Program-made: the position numbers and the translations under genes
The notes under the pieces: generated by a model
Told to the model about the DNA's origin: nothing
Databases searched by the model: none
Seen by the model: only the letters and a program-made list of their open reading frames with translations
Shown: positions 9,814-17,900 of the stretch, in pieces
How positions within the stretch are numbered: position 1 is the first letter of the stretch
Layout: the number at the start of each line of letters is the position of its first letter
NCBI RefSeq assembly: GCF_036227125.1
Contig: NZ_CP109435.1
Location: 4,650,001-4,714,000 of the forward strand
DNA: 64,000 bases
Reading direction: 5' to 3'
Source of the DNA: Streptomyces sp. NBC_01485
Lineage (GTDB): Bacteria; Actinomycetota; Actinomycetes; Streptomycetales; Streptomycetaceae

Positions 9814-10623
9814 ATGACCGAGCAGGATGAGGTCGTCAGCGACCTTGCGAAACCAGGCGTGCTTGCTGGCATCACCTGGGCGGTGGCCTCCGCCTATGCG
9901 GACACCATGCGGGGCTACGACGCACGCAGGGGCTACAAACCAGGCACCATCGGCTATGTAGCCCACGGACTCATTTGTGACCGCATGGATCGAGTCTTCT
10001 CATGCAGGGACTACCGCCTTCCCTCAGGCATGCCTGCCGGGGCCGGCATGGAGGCCGTCAGAGACGGCCTGCACCCTGACGACATTGACGCGATGCCTCG
10101 ACTCGGTCCCGACCTGGTCTCCTACGCGCCACTCAACAACTCGCCCGGCTGGCTGTTCGGCACACGGCGATGGCTCTTGCAGTCGTTCGAGTTCGGGACG
10201 GTGAAAAAGATCCCGTGGGCCCGAAAGAGCGAGACGAAACAACGTGTCGCCTCGCACCCGGACCCCGAGCCCGCATGGGACCTGTTCGCGGCGGGGGTCC
10301 TCATCATGGATGCACAGCCAGAGATCCCCCTGGTCATCGATCCCGCCGAGGATCAAGGCATCGACACATTCGTGGTTGCCCACAGCATCCACGAGGAACT
10401 CGGCGAGCGAGAGCTCTTCTTCGGCAGACCCAACCTGGTCCGGCACACGTCGTGGCACTGGAGGCTTGACCTGATGGCCAATCCCCCCGCGCCAGGAGGG
10501 GGTGTTCCTATCGGACGCGATCCGCAGCCCTACACTCCAAACCCGAACGAAGTCGTCTCCGATGCTCCCGTGCGCCTCCGCAAGACGCCAAACGAGCGCA
10601 ACCGTAACGAAACGAGTGGTTAA
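9814..10623 (+). CDS. Unknown protein paired with XRE-ImmA/IrrE gene (possible toxin or effector)
   Basis: 269 residues, no family I recognise. Mixed alpha/beta composition with aromatic-rich motifs (GWLFGTRRWLLQSFEFG, HTSWHWRLDL) and a polar Pro/Asn-rich tail. There is no signal peptide or membrane segment. It is followed after 2 bp by an HTH-ImmA/IrrE metallopeptidase gene, so the two are co-transcribed; such two-gene pairs are frequent toxin-antitoxin or defence modules. ATG at 9814 has no ribosome site, but TACAGT 7 nt upstream suggests a leaderless mRNA; a TTG at 9739 is an alternative. G+C is lower than in chromosomal neighbours. Confidence 0.7.
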   Translation: MTEQDEVVSDLAKPGVLAGITWAVASAYADTMRGYDARRGYKPGTIGYVAHGLICDRMDRVFSCRDYRLPSGMPAGAGMEAVRDGLHPDDIDAMPRLGPDLVSYAPLNNSPGWLFGTRRWLLQSFEFGTVKKIPWARKSETKQRVASHPDPEPAWDLFAAGVLIMDAQPEIPLVIDPAEDQGIDTFVVAHSIHEELGERELFFGRPNLVRHTSWHWRLDLMANPPAPGGGVPIGRDPQPYTPNPNEVVSDAPVRLRKTPNERNRNETSG

Positions 10624-10625
10624 GC

Positions 10626-11789
10626 ATGAATTATCGTCACCGGTCCCCGGTTCAGGTCGGTGATGTTGCACAACTCTTTGACGGGAAACGCTTGCGGTTG
10701 GCCCGCCATCTGGCAGGCCTCCGCAAGAATGGCCTAGCCGACAAAGTCGACAAAACGCCCACAGCGATTGCCTCATACGAAAAGAACACAAAAAGGCCAG
10801 CCCCAGCTACCGTCGCGCAGTTGAGTCTAGCTTTGGGTGTCGATCCGGCTTTCTTTCTGCCGGGACCAGTCGAACTGGAATTTTCGGACGTGGTAGCCCA
10901 CTTCCGCTCACTTAGATCCACCACACAGCTAGCGCGAGATCAGGCCCTGGCCTACGGACTGGCCACGGTAGAAGTGTCCGCAACCCTGGAACGGCACGTC
11001 GAATTTCCCGCCGCAAGCGTGCCAAACTTCGAAGTAAAAAGCGACGATGACTCGCCGGAGGAAGCTGCTAATTCTCTGCGATCGGCTTGGGAAATGCCGC
11101 TAGGGCCCATTTCTCATCTGGTGCGCAGCGCCGAAAACAGAGGCGTACTCGTCGTGTTTAGTCCACCAGCAAGCGCCAGCGTGGACGCCTACTCTTTCGA
11201 AGGAATGTCCCGACCCGTGGTGGTGCTAAATCCCACCAAGCGTGACTATTACCGGCAGAGATTTGACCTTGCACACGAACTGGGTCACCTAGTAATGCAC
11301 AGCGATGCAGAGCCAGGATCAGCGAAGATTGAAGCTCAGGCAGATCGTTTCGCGGCAGAATTTCTCATGCCGGGCGAGCAGATTTCTGAACTGCTACCGA
11401 GTAAGGCGGATTGGGGAAAGCTGCAACGCCTAAAGGAGTCTTGGGGTGTGAGTCTACAAGCTCTCCTATACCGCTCCCGCGCGCTGGGAGAAATGAGCGA
11501 AGTGACACACCGCAATGCGATGATGTTCTTGAGCTCTAAAGGTTGGCGTCGACAGGAGCCTGGCGTTATGCCTGTGCTTGAACAACCGTCACTACTCCCA
11601 GGGTCAGTTTCCCTCCTGGAAAGTTCAGGCGTCACTGCGTGGGAGCTTGCTGAAGAATCTCGCGTCCCACTAGATCTGTTTCAGAAGATCTGCTCTAGGT
11701 CTCCGCTATATGTCGCCGAAGAGGGAATCGAAGCAGAAAAAGAAGCTCTCCCGAATGGCGTCGTGTCGATTTTCAGCAATCGTCACTGA
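10626..11789 (+). CDS. XRE-type HTH fused to ImmA/IrrE zinc metallopeptidase
   Basis: 387 residues: helix-turn-helix of the XRE class (~residues 17-72, RLRLARHLAGLRK ... TPTAIASYEK) followed by a COG2856-type peptidase domain with the zinc motif HELGH (RFDLAHELGHLVMH, ~216-229) and a downstream Glu in EAQADRFAAEFLMP. ImmA/IrrE proteases cleave repressors or regulate toxin modules; fused forms usually repress their own operon. It starts 2 bp after the upstream gene. Base composition is markedly less GC-rich than the rest of the window, in line with recent acquisition. Confidence 0.88.
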   Translation: MNYRHRSPVQVGDVAQLFDGKRLRLARHLAGLRKNGLADKVDKTPTAIASYEKNTKRPAPATVAQLSLALGVDPAFFLPGPVELEFSDVVAHFRSLRSTTQLARDQALAYGLATVEVSATLERHVEFPAASVPNFEVKSDDDSPEEAANSLRSAWEMPLGPISHLVRSAENRGVLVVFSPPASASVDAYSFEGMSRPVVVLNPTKRDYYRQRFDLAHELGHLVMHSDAEPGSAKIEAQADRFAAEFLMPGEQISELLPSKADWGKLQRLKESWGVSLQALLYRSRALGEMSEVTHRNAMMFLSSKGWRRQEPGVMPVLEQPSLLPGSVSLLESSGVTAWELAEESRVPLDLFQKICSRSPLYVAEEGIEAEKEALPNGVVSIFSNRH

Positions 11790-11981
11790 TACGCGCACTT
11801 AGATCCTGAACCTGAAACTCGTCACCGATGGTATGCGATTCGCAATCCGCACTACTCGCACCCACACAGTGGCCTCGTGACGTGGCGGCCCGCTGCATTA
11901 TTATGATCATGCCCATAAATCAGGTGCAGACTGATTCGGACCCATCTAGAATGCGTCACAACAGAGGCCAAAGGGACCGAA

Positions 11982-13115
11982 ATGATCAGAAACCTCAAAC
12001 ACTCACGCAAGACCGGTGATGAAGATTACTTCACTCGCATAATCGAAGATGCCATTCTGGAAAAAGTTCGAAACGGCTTCGACCCGGATCGGGTCGACGA
12101 ACTTGTTTCCAAAGCGGTTCCTGAACTGATCAACGAGCTTGGACCAAAACTGGCCGCTTCGATGATGAAAGACAAGCGTTCGTTGCGAGCCTACAAGCGG
12201 GGAGAAAGAGGGTACGACAGAAGGCTCCAGAAAAGATGGGGTAAAGCACTCGATCTCTACGCAATTATGCATGTTTTGTGCCGTGAATTGGGTGAGAAGG
12301 CTGCCCATAAGGAATGGACGGACCTCACGACTAGCCAGGAATGCACCTTGGAAGCTCTTACCGGGCTCCACGTGACCGCCTGTCGCGTCGCAGGTGAGGT
12401 GCTCACTCTTATTTCGCATGGCCAGGCGAGGGGGGCCTTGGCGCGATGCCGAACACTCCACGAGACGGCTATTATTGCCTGCGTGATCGCTGACTCGGCG
12501 ACCGATCCGGATCATAGCGACCTGGCGGAGCGTTTCATTGATCACGAGATCATCCACTTGCGGAGAGACGCTCTTCAGTTCCAAAAGGATCACGAGACCC
12601 TCGGCGAGGAGCCGCTTGATCAGGGGTACCTTGACGAACTCGAAGGCAGATACAACGAAGTAATCGCAAAGTACGGCCCAGATTTCAGACGTGAATATGG
12701 ATGGGCGAAGAAGTTTTCTCCAGATGACAATCTGAGGAAGCTGGAGGAAAAGGCTTCCCTTAGTCACTTTCGACCTCATTACCAGTGGGCAAGTAGTGAA
12801 GTCCATTGCGGTGCTAGGGGCCTGGCTCACAATTTTCTGGAGTACCGTGGAATCATCGTACGGGATGCCGGAAAGACGAACGTAGGACTTATCGACCCGG
12901 CGAACATGGCAATTGGTTCGCTGTTGCAGGTGACATTCTCACTTGTAGTTGGAGGCTCTCCGAAAGGTGCAGATTTCGAAGCACTCCTTTGCATGAAAGC
13001 ATTGGAAGAAATGAGGACAACTTGCCTCGATGCTTTCATGGATACTCAACTTGGTATCGACCGAGACGAGGAAAAGATTCTGAAGCGCATACAAAGGAAG
13101 TCTCACAAAAGGTGA
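11982..13115 (+). CDS. DUF5677 domain-containing protein
   Basis: 377 residues, largely alpha-helical and charged. Conserved-looking features of DUF5677 are the Arg-x-Leu-x-Glu element (ARCRTLHETAII, ~residues 151-162) and YQWASSEVHCG (~265-275). Function is unknown; I infer a possible role in defence or host interaction because it sits in AICE cargo next to an HTH-ImmA/IrrE pair. ATG is preceded by AAAGGGA, and TAGAAT at 11947-11952 is a good -10 candidate, so it probably has its own promoter. The gene is lower in G+C than the element's transfer genes. Confidence 0.65.
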   Translation: MIRNLKHSRKTGDEDYFTRIIEDAILEKVRNGFDPDRVDELVSKAVPELINELGPKLAASMMKDKRSLRAYKRGERGYDRRLQKRWGKALDLYAIMHVLCRELGEKAAHKEWTDLTTSQECTLEALTGLHVTACRVAGEVLTLISHGQARGALARCRTLHETAIIACVIADSATDPDHSDLAERFIDHEIIHLRRDALQFQKDHETLGEEPLDQGYLDELEGRYNEVIAKYGPDFRREYGWAKKFSPDDNLRKLEEKASLSHFRPHYQWASSEVHCGARGLAHNFLEYRGIIVRDAGKTNVGLIDPANMAIGSLLQVTFSLVVGGSPKGADFEALLCMKALEEMRTTCLDAFMDTQLGIDRDEEKILKRIQRKSHKR

Positions 13116-13322
13116 GCGCGCTCTCGCGATCGCTTTCTCGCACTCAGCTCTGCCCACTGGCCGTTGGGCCAGATCAGTGTTGGGGCGGGTGCGAGCTGGA
13201 TCAGACGAGACCGGCCGGTTTCACACCGTCAGATGAGCCCTGACCTGCGAATTCAGCCTTCTGTGTCCGACCTTTTGGGACATGTTGTCCAGAGGATGGC
13301 CACAAGGGTGACGGCATGCGAG

Positions 13323-14003
13323 TCACGCGCCCGTATTGAGGGTGCCCCCGGCACGGGCGGGAACGAGACGACTCGTGAAGCCACGGGACACAAGTCGCTG
13401 GTGCGCTCGTGTCACATCGGCGGGCACGTCTTGCGAGATCATGAAGCCCTGCGCCGGGTAGATCAACAGACGTTGCAGCGACCCCACAACCATGTCGATC
13501 ACAAGGCGCGCGTCCTGAATCGAATCGACATATTCGGGGAGGGTCATCGGGGTGGAAGCGCTGACGAACTCCACCCCGGGCCACAGCTTCCGGGCGGTGG
13601 CGTACGACCGCCGTTCCTCGTACGGCTTGCTGATCAGCAGCACTGAGGACGTCTCGATCCCGCGCTCTTCGAGTAGCGAGCAGGAGAGCGTGATGTTCTG
13701 CCCGGTGTTGCGTGCGTGAGGCTCCACGAGGATGGCGTCCCCCGGGACTCCCAGTTCGATCGCGCGGTCCCGGTAGTGCTCGGCTTCGCCACGCGGCATG
13801 CGTTCCCGCGTGGTCCTGCTGGTCGCTCCCGTGAACACGATGAGCGGCATCATCCCACGCAGGAACAGGTCCGCCGTCGTGTCAGCTACTCCCAGATCAT
13901 GGCTGCCCAGACCGATACCGACGGAGCATGGGCGCGGTTCGTGGTGCATCCGCTGGTAGTCCCAGAGAAGTTGGGTGTCTTCCCAGTCTCGTACGGAGAT
14001 CAC
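13323..14003 (-). CDS. YdcF-family (DUF218) protein
   Basis: 226 residues with the DUF218 layout: GIGLGSHDLGVADTTADL near the N-terminus, IVFTGATS, EAEHYRDRAIELGVP, EPHARNTGQNI and VLLISKPYEERRSYATA. The family resembles SAM- or nucleotide-binding Rossmann-like proteins (YdcF, SanA/ElyC); its reaction is unknown. GTG at 14003 overlaps the stop of the GntR gene (GTGA), so it is translated with the element's repressor. In pSAM2 the korSA neighbour is an immunity factor (Pif, a Nudix protein); this could be a functional counterpart, which is inference. Confidence 0.8.
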   Translation of the reverse strand: MISVRDWEDTQLLWDYQRMHHEPRPCSVGIGLGSHDLGVADTTADLFLRGMMPLIVFTGATSRTTRERMPRGEAEHYRDRAIELGVPGDAILVEPHARNTGQNITLSCSLLEERGIETSSVLLISKPYEERRSYATARKLWPGVEFVSASTPMTLPEYVDSIQDARLVIDMVVGSLQRLLIYPAQGFMISQDVPADVTRAHQRLVSRGFTSRLVPARAGGTLNTGA

Positions 14004-14806
14004 GTCAAGCCTCTCTCGCCGTTGACCTGTTGGCTGGCGGAATCAGGAACGTCGAATTCGTACTCCCACGCGAAGCGGGAGGCGGCATGAACGCCGACCG
14101 CGAACTCAACCACAGTGCCGTCCGCCGTGTATGTCGTCCGGTGCAGTTCGACTACAGGTTCACCGACGGGAAGCTGTAGGAGCTTCACCTCATCGCCCGT
14201 TGGCACGCGGGCGAACAGCGCCTCTTTCATGTGGTCGATCTCGTAACCGGCGTCATAGAGGACGCGGTAACCGCCACCCCGGCCGGCGGGCCCCGGCGTG
14301 GGATCGACGATGCGGGTTCCCTCTACGTGCTCGGGACGGTAGTAGCTGGTCAGGGTATGGGTCGGCTGCGTCCCTTCCTTCACCAGCCGGGCCCGTGCGT
14401 ACACGCCGGACCCAACCGGTACGCCAAGCCCTTCGGCTACGAGGGCGGTCGCTTCGGCGCGGGTCACCGTCTGCGTCTGCTCGTCCCTCTTGTACGCCCG
14501 CCCCGACGCCACACGGTCAGCGATGAACGCGACCTCATCACCGTCGCGCCACTTCGCCTTGTCGTAGCGGGCGATTCCGAGCCGCTTGAGGGGGGTACGC
14601 GCGCGCACGACCGTGCCGTGCCCGCGTGACGACGTCACGAGTCCTTCGGCCTCAAGTGCCTTGTAGGCCTGATGGACCGTGGACTTCGAGCCTTCCCCTG
14701 CCTCCACAAGCTCTCTGATCTGAGGCAACTGGGTCCCGGGCTTGCGCTCGCCACTCTTGATCTCCTGCGCGATCCGATCCGCCAGTTCGCGCCACTTGGG
14801 TGCCAC
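14000..14806 (-). CDS. GntR-family repressor with UTRA domain (KorSA-like)
   Basis: 268 residues: N-terminal winged helix (KWRELADRIAQEIKSG ... LPQIRELVEAGEGSKSTVHQ, residues 4-70) and C-terminal UTRA ligand domain (VYARARLVKEG ... LLQLPVGEPVVELHRTTY). In pSAM2-type elements KorSA represses replication/transfer activation and itself. Two adjoining 16-bp palindromes and a third copy lie upstream of its GTG start, which has GGGAG about 9 nt upstream. Likely regulator of AICE excision and transfer; the ligand is unknown. Confidence 0.9.
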   Translation of the reverse strand: MAPKWRELADRIAQEIKSGERKPGTQLPQIRELVEAGEGSKSTVHQAYKALEAEGLVTSSRGHGTVVRARTPLKRLGIARYDKAKWRDGDEVAFIADRVASGRAYKRDEQTQTVTRAEATALVAEGLGVPVGSGVYARARLVKEGTQPTHTLTSYYRPEHVEGTRIVDPTPGPAGRGGGYRVLYDAGYEIDHMKEALFARVPTGDEVKLLQLPVGEPVVELHRTTYTADGTVVEFAVGVHAASRFAWEYEFDVPDSASQQVNGERGLT

Positions 14807-14839
14807 AGCCGAACTCCCTTCGATGCGATCCAGTGAAAC

Positions 14840-14873
14840 ACAGTCCCAGGACTGTTGACAGTCCTGGGACTGT
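14840..14873. promoter_or_regulatory. Double operator of the GntR repressor
   Basis: Site 1 ACAGTCCCAGGACTGT (14840-14855) and site 2 ACAGTCCTGGGACTGT (14858-14873) are separated by 2 bp. Each has 7-bp arms, and the pair is also one large inverted repeat. Position in front of the repressor gene indicates autoregulation. Confidence 0.8.
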
Positions 14874-14898
14874 ACGCCATTGTCTTCATCAGCAGCTC

Positions 14899-14914
14899 GC
14901 AGTCCTAGGACAGC
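14899..14914. promoter_or_regulatory. Third, weaker repressor operator
   Basis: GCAGTCCTAGGACAGC has the same GTCC-NN-GGAC core as the double operator and faces the rightward transfer operon. Confidence 0.65.
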
Positions 14915-15301
14915 GAGTACGGAGGCTCCTCTTTGGGGTGCTCCGACAACTCAACAGCGTGATCCACCGCAGATACGACGGCCGTGACCGCACCGGCTGA
15001 GGCGAGTGGAGACCAGTCGGTCATCTCCCGTCAGGGACACGAGCCGACTCAAAAGAACGGATCTGCCCAAGGGCACGGACGCCGCGCGAAGAGACCGAGA
15101 TGCGATTCCTCGGAGGAGCGGGACTGAGGCACAGATCCATATCGCGCAGTACGGGCCGTCACCTCCCGCAAAGGGTGTCCAGCGCGGCTCAAGCTCGCGC
15201 ATATCTGACCTTCGCCGCATCCGTGCGGCGGCCGGTTGCCTCCGCTGCTCGTCTCGTACGAGCAGCGCTGAGGGGAGCCGGATTTCCGACTTCAACGGCG
15301 C
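14915..15301. other. Leader region of the spread/transfer operon
   Basis: 387 bp without a supported gene. A 20-codon GTG-started frame ends at 15000 but has no convincing ribosome site. Confidence 0.4.
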
Positions 15302-15333
15302 GCACCCACCGGAGGGCCAACTCCGGTGGGTGC
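15302..15333 (+). terminator. Strong hairpin before the spread operon
   Basis: GCACCCACCGGAG-ggccaa-CTCCGGTGGGTGC: perfect 13-bp stem, 6-nt loop, no U-tract, 38 bp before the first gene. It could be a terminator/attenuator in the leader or an RNA-stability element. Confidence 0.6.
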
Positions 15334-15371
15334 TGTTCGGGCCGTTCGCCCTGTGAGAGGAACACGACCCT

Positions 15372-15641
15372 ATGAACCCCATCGTGACTGTTCAGGACGC
15401 TGTTACGGCGTTCGCCGACTGGATTGAGCCGACCAGCGCTGAGCTGGACGCGATCGAGCTGGAGTCCCCCGTCACCTTGGCGGAGGTCGACCTGCTGGAC
15501 GCGCAGATCATCACGCTGGACCGCATCCCGAACGAGCTGGACGCCCGCCGCATCCGCCGGGCCCGGAACCGGGTGCTGGCGGCCCGTCGGGACCTGGCCA
15601 ACGGCCCGGCCGCCGCGATGCTGCCCGGTGGTGCCGCATGA
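15372..15641 (+). CDS. DUF6284 family protein
   Basis: 89 residues, acidic N-terminal half and Arg-rich second half (DARRIRRARNRVLAARRDLA). The pattern matches DUF6284, a small family found in Streptomyces AICEs and plasmids; its role is unknown. First gene of a tightly overlapping operon (ATGA with the next gene) leading to the transfer ATPase. GAGAGGAA precedes the ATG. Confidence 0.75.
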   Translation: MNPIVTVQDAVTAFADWIEPTSAELDAIELESPVTLAEVDLLDAQIITLDRIPNELDARRIRRARNRVLAARRDLANGPAAAMLPGGAA

Positions 15642-16087
15642 GCGCCCCGACGCAGAAGCTGACGGCCGCGCACGCCGAGGTGAAGGCGGAGATCGCGCGG
15701 ACGGACAGCAAGACGGGCCTGTTGCTGGCGTTCGTCGGCGCGGTATTCGCCGGCGCGTGGACCGTCGCCCGCACCCTCCCCCTGAACGTCCCGGCCTGCA
15801 TCGCGGGCGGTCTGGGCGTGGGGCTGTTGGTCGGGGCGGCGGGTCTGCTGCTGCGGTCGGTGCGTCCGAACCTGCGCGGCCGGCACGGCTTCCCGCTGTG
15901 GGCCACCCTCACCCCCGAGGAGATCACCACCACCGTCAACGGCGGTGACCTCGCCGCCGACGTCGCCGGACTGTCCCGGCTGGCGGTCGCCAAGTTCACC
16001 AGCCTGCGCCACGCGGTCGACCTCACCTACGCGGGCGGCGCACTGCTCATCCTCGCCGCCCTCCTCACGGCAGGGGGTACGACATGA
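15638..16087 (+). CDS. Pycsar-effector-like (DUF5706/PycTM) membrane protein
   Basis: 149 residues: an N-terminal amphipathic stretch (LTAAHAEVKAEIARTDSKTG), two adjacent transmembrane helices (~residues 26-45 and 52-71), a Pro-containing cytosolic region and a final helix (~130-146). This is the DUF5706 layout used for the pore-forming effector of Pycsar defence, but no uridylate or cytidylate cyclase gene is next to it. It lies in an ATGA-coupled operon with spread genes, so a Spd-type role in intramycelial transfer is as likely as defence. Confidence 0.7.
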   Translation: MSAPTQKLTAAHAEVKAEIARTDSKTGLLLAFVGAVFAGAWTVARTLPLNVPACIAGGLGVGLLVGAAGLLLRSVRPNLRGRHGFPLWATLTPEEITTTVNGGDLAADVAGLSRLAVAKFTSLRHAVDLTYAGGALLILAALLTAGGTT

Positions 16088-16368
16088 ACGCGATCCCGCA
16101 CACGGCGGTCCTGTCCGTGTCACCCGCGACCGGCACGTGGCGGGTGTTCGTGACGGTGCCGAAGACCAGCGGTCCGTGGCCCGAGCACGTGTTCGCCACC
16201 CCGCAGATCCCGACGCCCGAAGACAGGACGGCCGCTCTCTCCCTGCTCGGTTACGAGGGCGTCGCGGGTGCCGAGTGGCAGTGGGCCGAAGACACCACCG
16301 ACCCCGCCGGGCCGGTTCGTCTGCTCGCCGGCCTCGCGGTGCGGGAGCGGGCGGGGGGTGCGGCATGA
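16084..16368 (+). CDS. DUF6303 family protein
   Basis: 94 residues, soluble, with WRVFVTVPKTSGPWPEHVFA and several Trp. It resembles DUF6303, another AICE-associated family without known function. It overlaps both neighbours by ATGA, indicating coupled translation. Confidence 0.65.
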   Translation: MNAIPHTAVLSVSPATGTWRVFVTVPKTSGPWPEHVFATPQIPTPEDRTAALSLLGYEGVAGAEWQWAEDTTDPAGPVRLLAGLAVRERAGGAA

Positions 16369-17234
16369 GCGCCAAGACCGCACTCCCGGCCGTCGCGATG
16401 ACGGCTGTGTCCATGGTGCTGACCCTGGCCGTGGTCGTGATGTGGCTCGGGGACTCGATGCCCAAGGGCGTCGCCCTGGTCGTCGGCCTCGGTCTGGACG
16501 GCGGCTGGCTGGCCACCCTCGCATACGAACGCCGTCTGGCCGCGCAGGGCGACCACAACTGGTGGGTGACCGGGGTCGGCTGGGGCTTCGGTGCTGCCGC
16601 GACCGGCGTCCTGGTCGCCCACGCGGTCGGGGAGGACTCCCCCGGCGCATGGCTGGCCGTCTCCTGGCTGCCGATCGCGGCCAAGGCCCTGTGGCTCGTA
16701 CACGGGCTGTGGGAGCGCACCGCACTCACCCCGTCCGCCCTCGGAGCGATCCGGGGCATCCAGCAGGAAGCCCGCGACGAAGCCGCCGTCGCCCGCGCCC
16801 GACTGCGGGCCGAAGCGGCGACCGAGGAGACGCGGCTGACGGCCGTGACGGGGGCCGGGGCACGCGTCGCACGCGTCCAGGCCAAGACCGCCGAAACCCT
16901 GTCCCGGGCGTGGTCGACGCTTGAGGCGGCGCGGCAGGGTGAGGACACGGGCAGGGCGCTGACCAGCGTGACGACCCGCGTCACACCCGACGTCACACCG
17001 GGCGTCACACCCTGCTGGGAACTCCCCGTCTGGGGCCCCGTAGAGGCGGTCCCGGCCCTCGCCCTCGTGCCGCCACCCGCGCTCACCGACAGCGAGTTGG
17101 ATGCGCTGGTCGACGAGATCCGGCACAGCGAGACGCCCGCCCTGTCCTACCGCGAGATGGCCGCCCGCTTCCGCGCCGCCGGCCACTCCGCATCCGAGGG
17201 CCGCCTGCGCGACGCGTGGAAGCGCGTCGCGTGA
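16365..17234 (+). CDS. SpdB/DUF2637 plasmid-spread membrane protein
   Basis: 289 residues. Four hydrophobic segments in the first ~120 residues (VAMTAVSMVLTLAVVVMW; VALVVGLGLDGGWLATLAY; WWVTGVGWGFGAAATGVLVA; WLAVSWLPIAAKALWLVHG) form the DUF2637 domain. An Ala/Arg-rich coiled coil (~125-180) follows, with a C-terminal HTH-like region (SYREMAARFRAAGHSASEGRLRDAW) that could bind DNA. Spd proteins assist spreading of conjugated DNA through the mycelium. ATG at 16365 overlaps the previous stop. A TRVTPDVTPGVTP repeat lies in the linker. Confidence 0.82.
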   Translation: MSAKTALPAVAMTAVSMVLTLAVVVMWLGDSMPKGVALVVGLGLDGGWLATLAYERRLAAQGDHNWWVTGVGWGFGAAATGVLVAHAVGEDSPGAWLAVSWLPIAAKALWLVHGLWERTALTPSALGAIRGIQQEARDEAAVARARLRAEAATEETRLTAVTGAGARVARVQAKTAETLSRAWSTLEAARQGEDTGRALTSVTTRVTPDVTPGVTPCWELPVWGPVEAVPALALVPPPALTDSELDALVDEIRHSETPALSYREMAARFRAAGHSASEGRLRDAWKRVA

Positions 17235-17290
17235 CACGGGTTCCCCGCTACTCCCCCGACCGCTCCGCAATCCCTGAGGAGTGCCTGACC

Positions 17291-17608
17291 ATGGGCAAGC
17301 CCGACACTCGCCGCCTGGACCGTGAGATTCAGCAGACGACCCGCAAGCTCGAAGCGGTCCGCAACCAGGAGATGTGGCCGCTGACCGGTGCCGAACGGCG
17401 TGCCGTGATCGGTGCGATGGCTGGCGGCTCCTACCGGGTCATGCGGGGCAAGAGCCCCGGCCGCGCCGAACGGAAGCTGGACACGATGTGGGAGTCGGTC
17501 CAGACCCGGCTGATCGCCGAGATCACCGCGTTGCAGATGGAGCGGCAGCGGATCGTGAACGAGGCCGCCGCCGCCAAGGCCGCCAAGAAGTCGTCGGGGT
17601 GGTGGTGA
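17291..17608 (+). CDS. Small conserved AICE protein, function unknown
   Basis: 105 residues, highly charged and probably helical (RRLDREIQQTTRKLEAVRNQ at the start, a long helix EITALQMERQRIVNEAAAAK near the end). No known domain. ATG at 17291 with GAGGAG upstream; the stop overlaps the next start (GTGA). It lies between the spread gene and the transfer ATPase. Confidence 0.7.
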   Translation: MGKPDTRRLDREIQQTTRKLEAVRNQEMWPLTGAERRAVIGAMAGGSYRVMRGKSPGRAERKLDTMWESVQTRLIAEITALQMERQRIVNEAAAAKAAKKSSGWW

Positions 17609-17802
17609 CCGTGTTCCGTGCCGGGGACAGGGTCACGGTCGTGGCCTGCGCGGACGACCCCCGCGCGGTGGGCCGGATCGGCCGGATCGTCGACGAGGTC
17701 CCGCCCGGCCCCCTCACCAACGGCCGCTGGTCGGTTCACGGCGTCGGCCTGCTGGTCGGCCCCGTCCTGTGCCACGGCCACGAGATCACGAAGACCGGCT
17801 GA
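17605..17802 (+). CDS. Small protein, possible KOW-like beta fold
   Basis: 65 residues (FRAGDRVTVVACADDPRAVG..., GRIGRIVDEVPPG). The pattern of Gly-Asp-Val and GRIGRIV resembles KOW/SH3-like barrels, but this is only a composition-level suggestion. GTG start overlaps the previous stop. Too short for most gene finders; kept because of the overlap and codon bias. Confidence 0.55.
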   Translation: MTVFRAGDRVTVVACADDPRAVGRIGRIVDEVPPGPLTNGRWSVHGVGLLVGPVLCHGHEITKTG

Positions 17803-17900
17803 CACACGGCCCCGCCGGGACGGCCGCCCCGCCGTCCCGGCCCCCTCTTCCTTCCTGCCTTTCCTGCCCCCGCCCGTAGGGGCGTTGAGGAGACTTCCGC

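Noticed and set aside
14938-15000. 20-codon gene downstream of the third operator
   Set aside because: GTG start with the nearest GGAGG about 13 nt away and no recognisable product; kept only as a remark in the leader description.
15638-16087. Complete Pycsar defence system
   Set aside because: No pyrimidine cyclase gene is encoded in the element; only the effector-like protein is visible.
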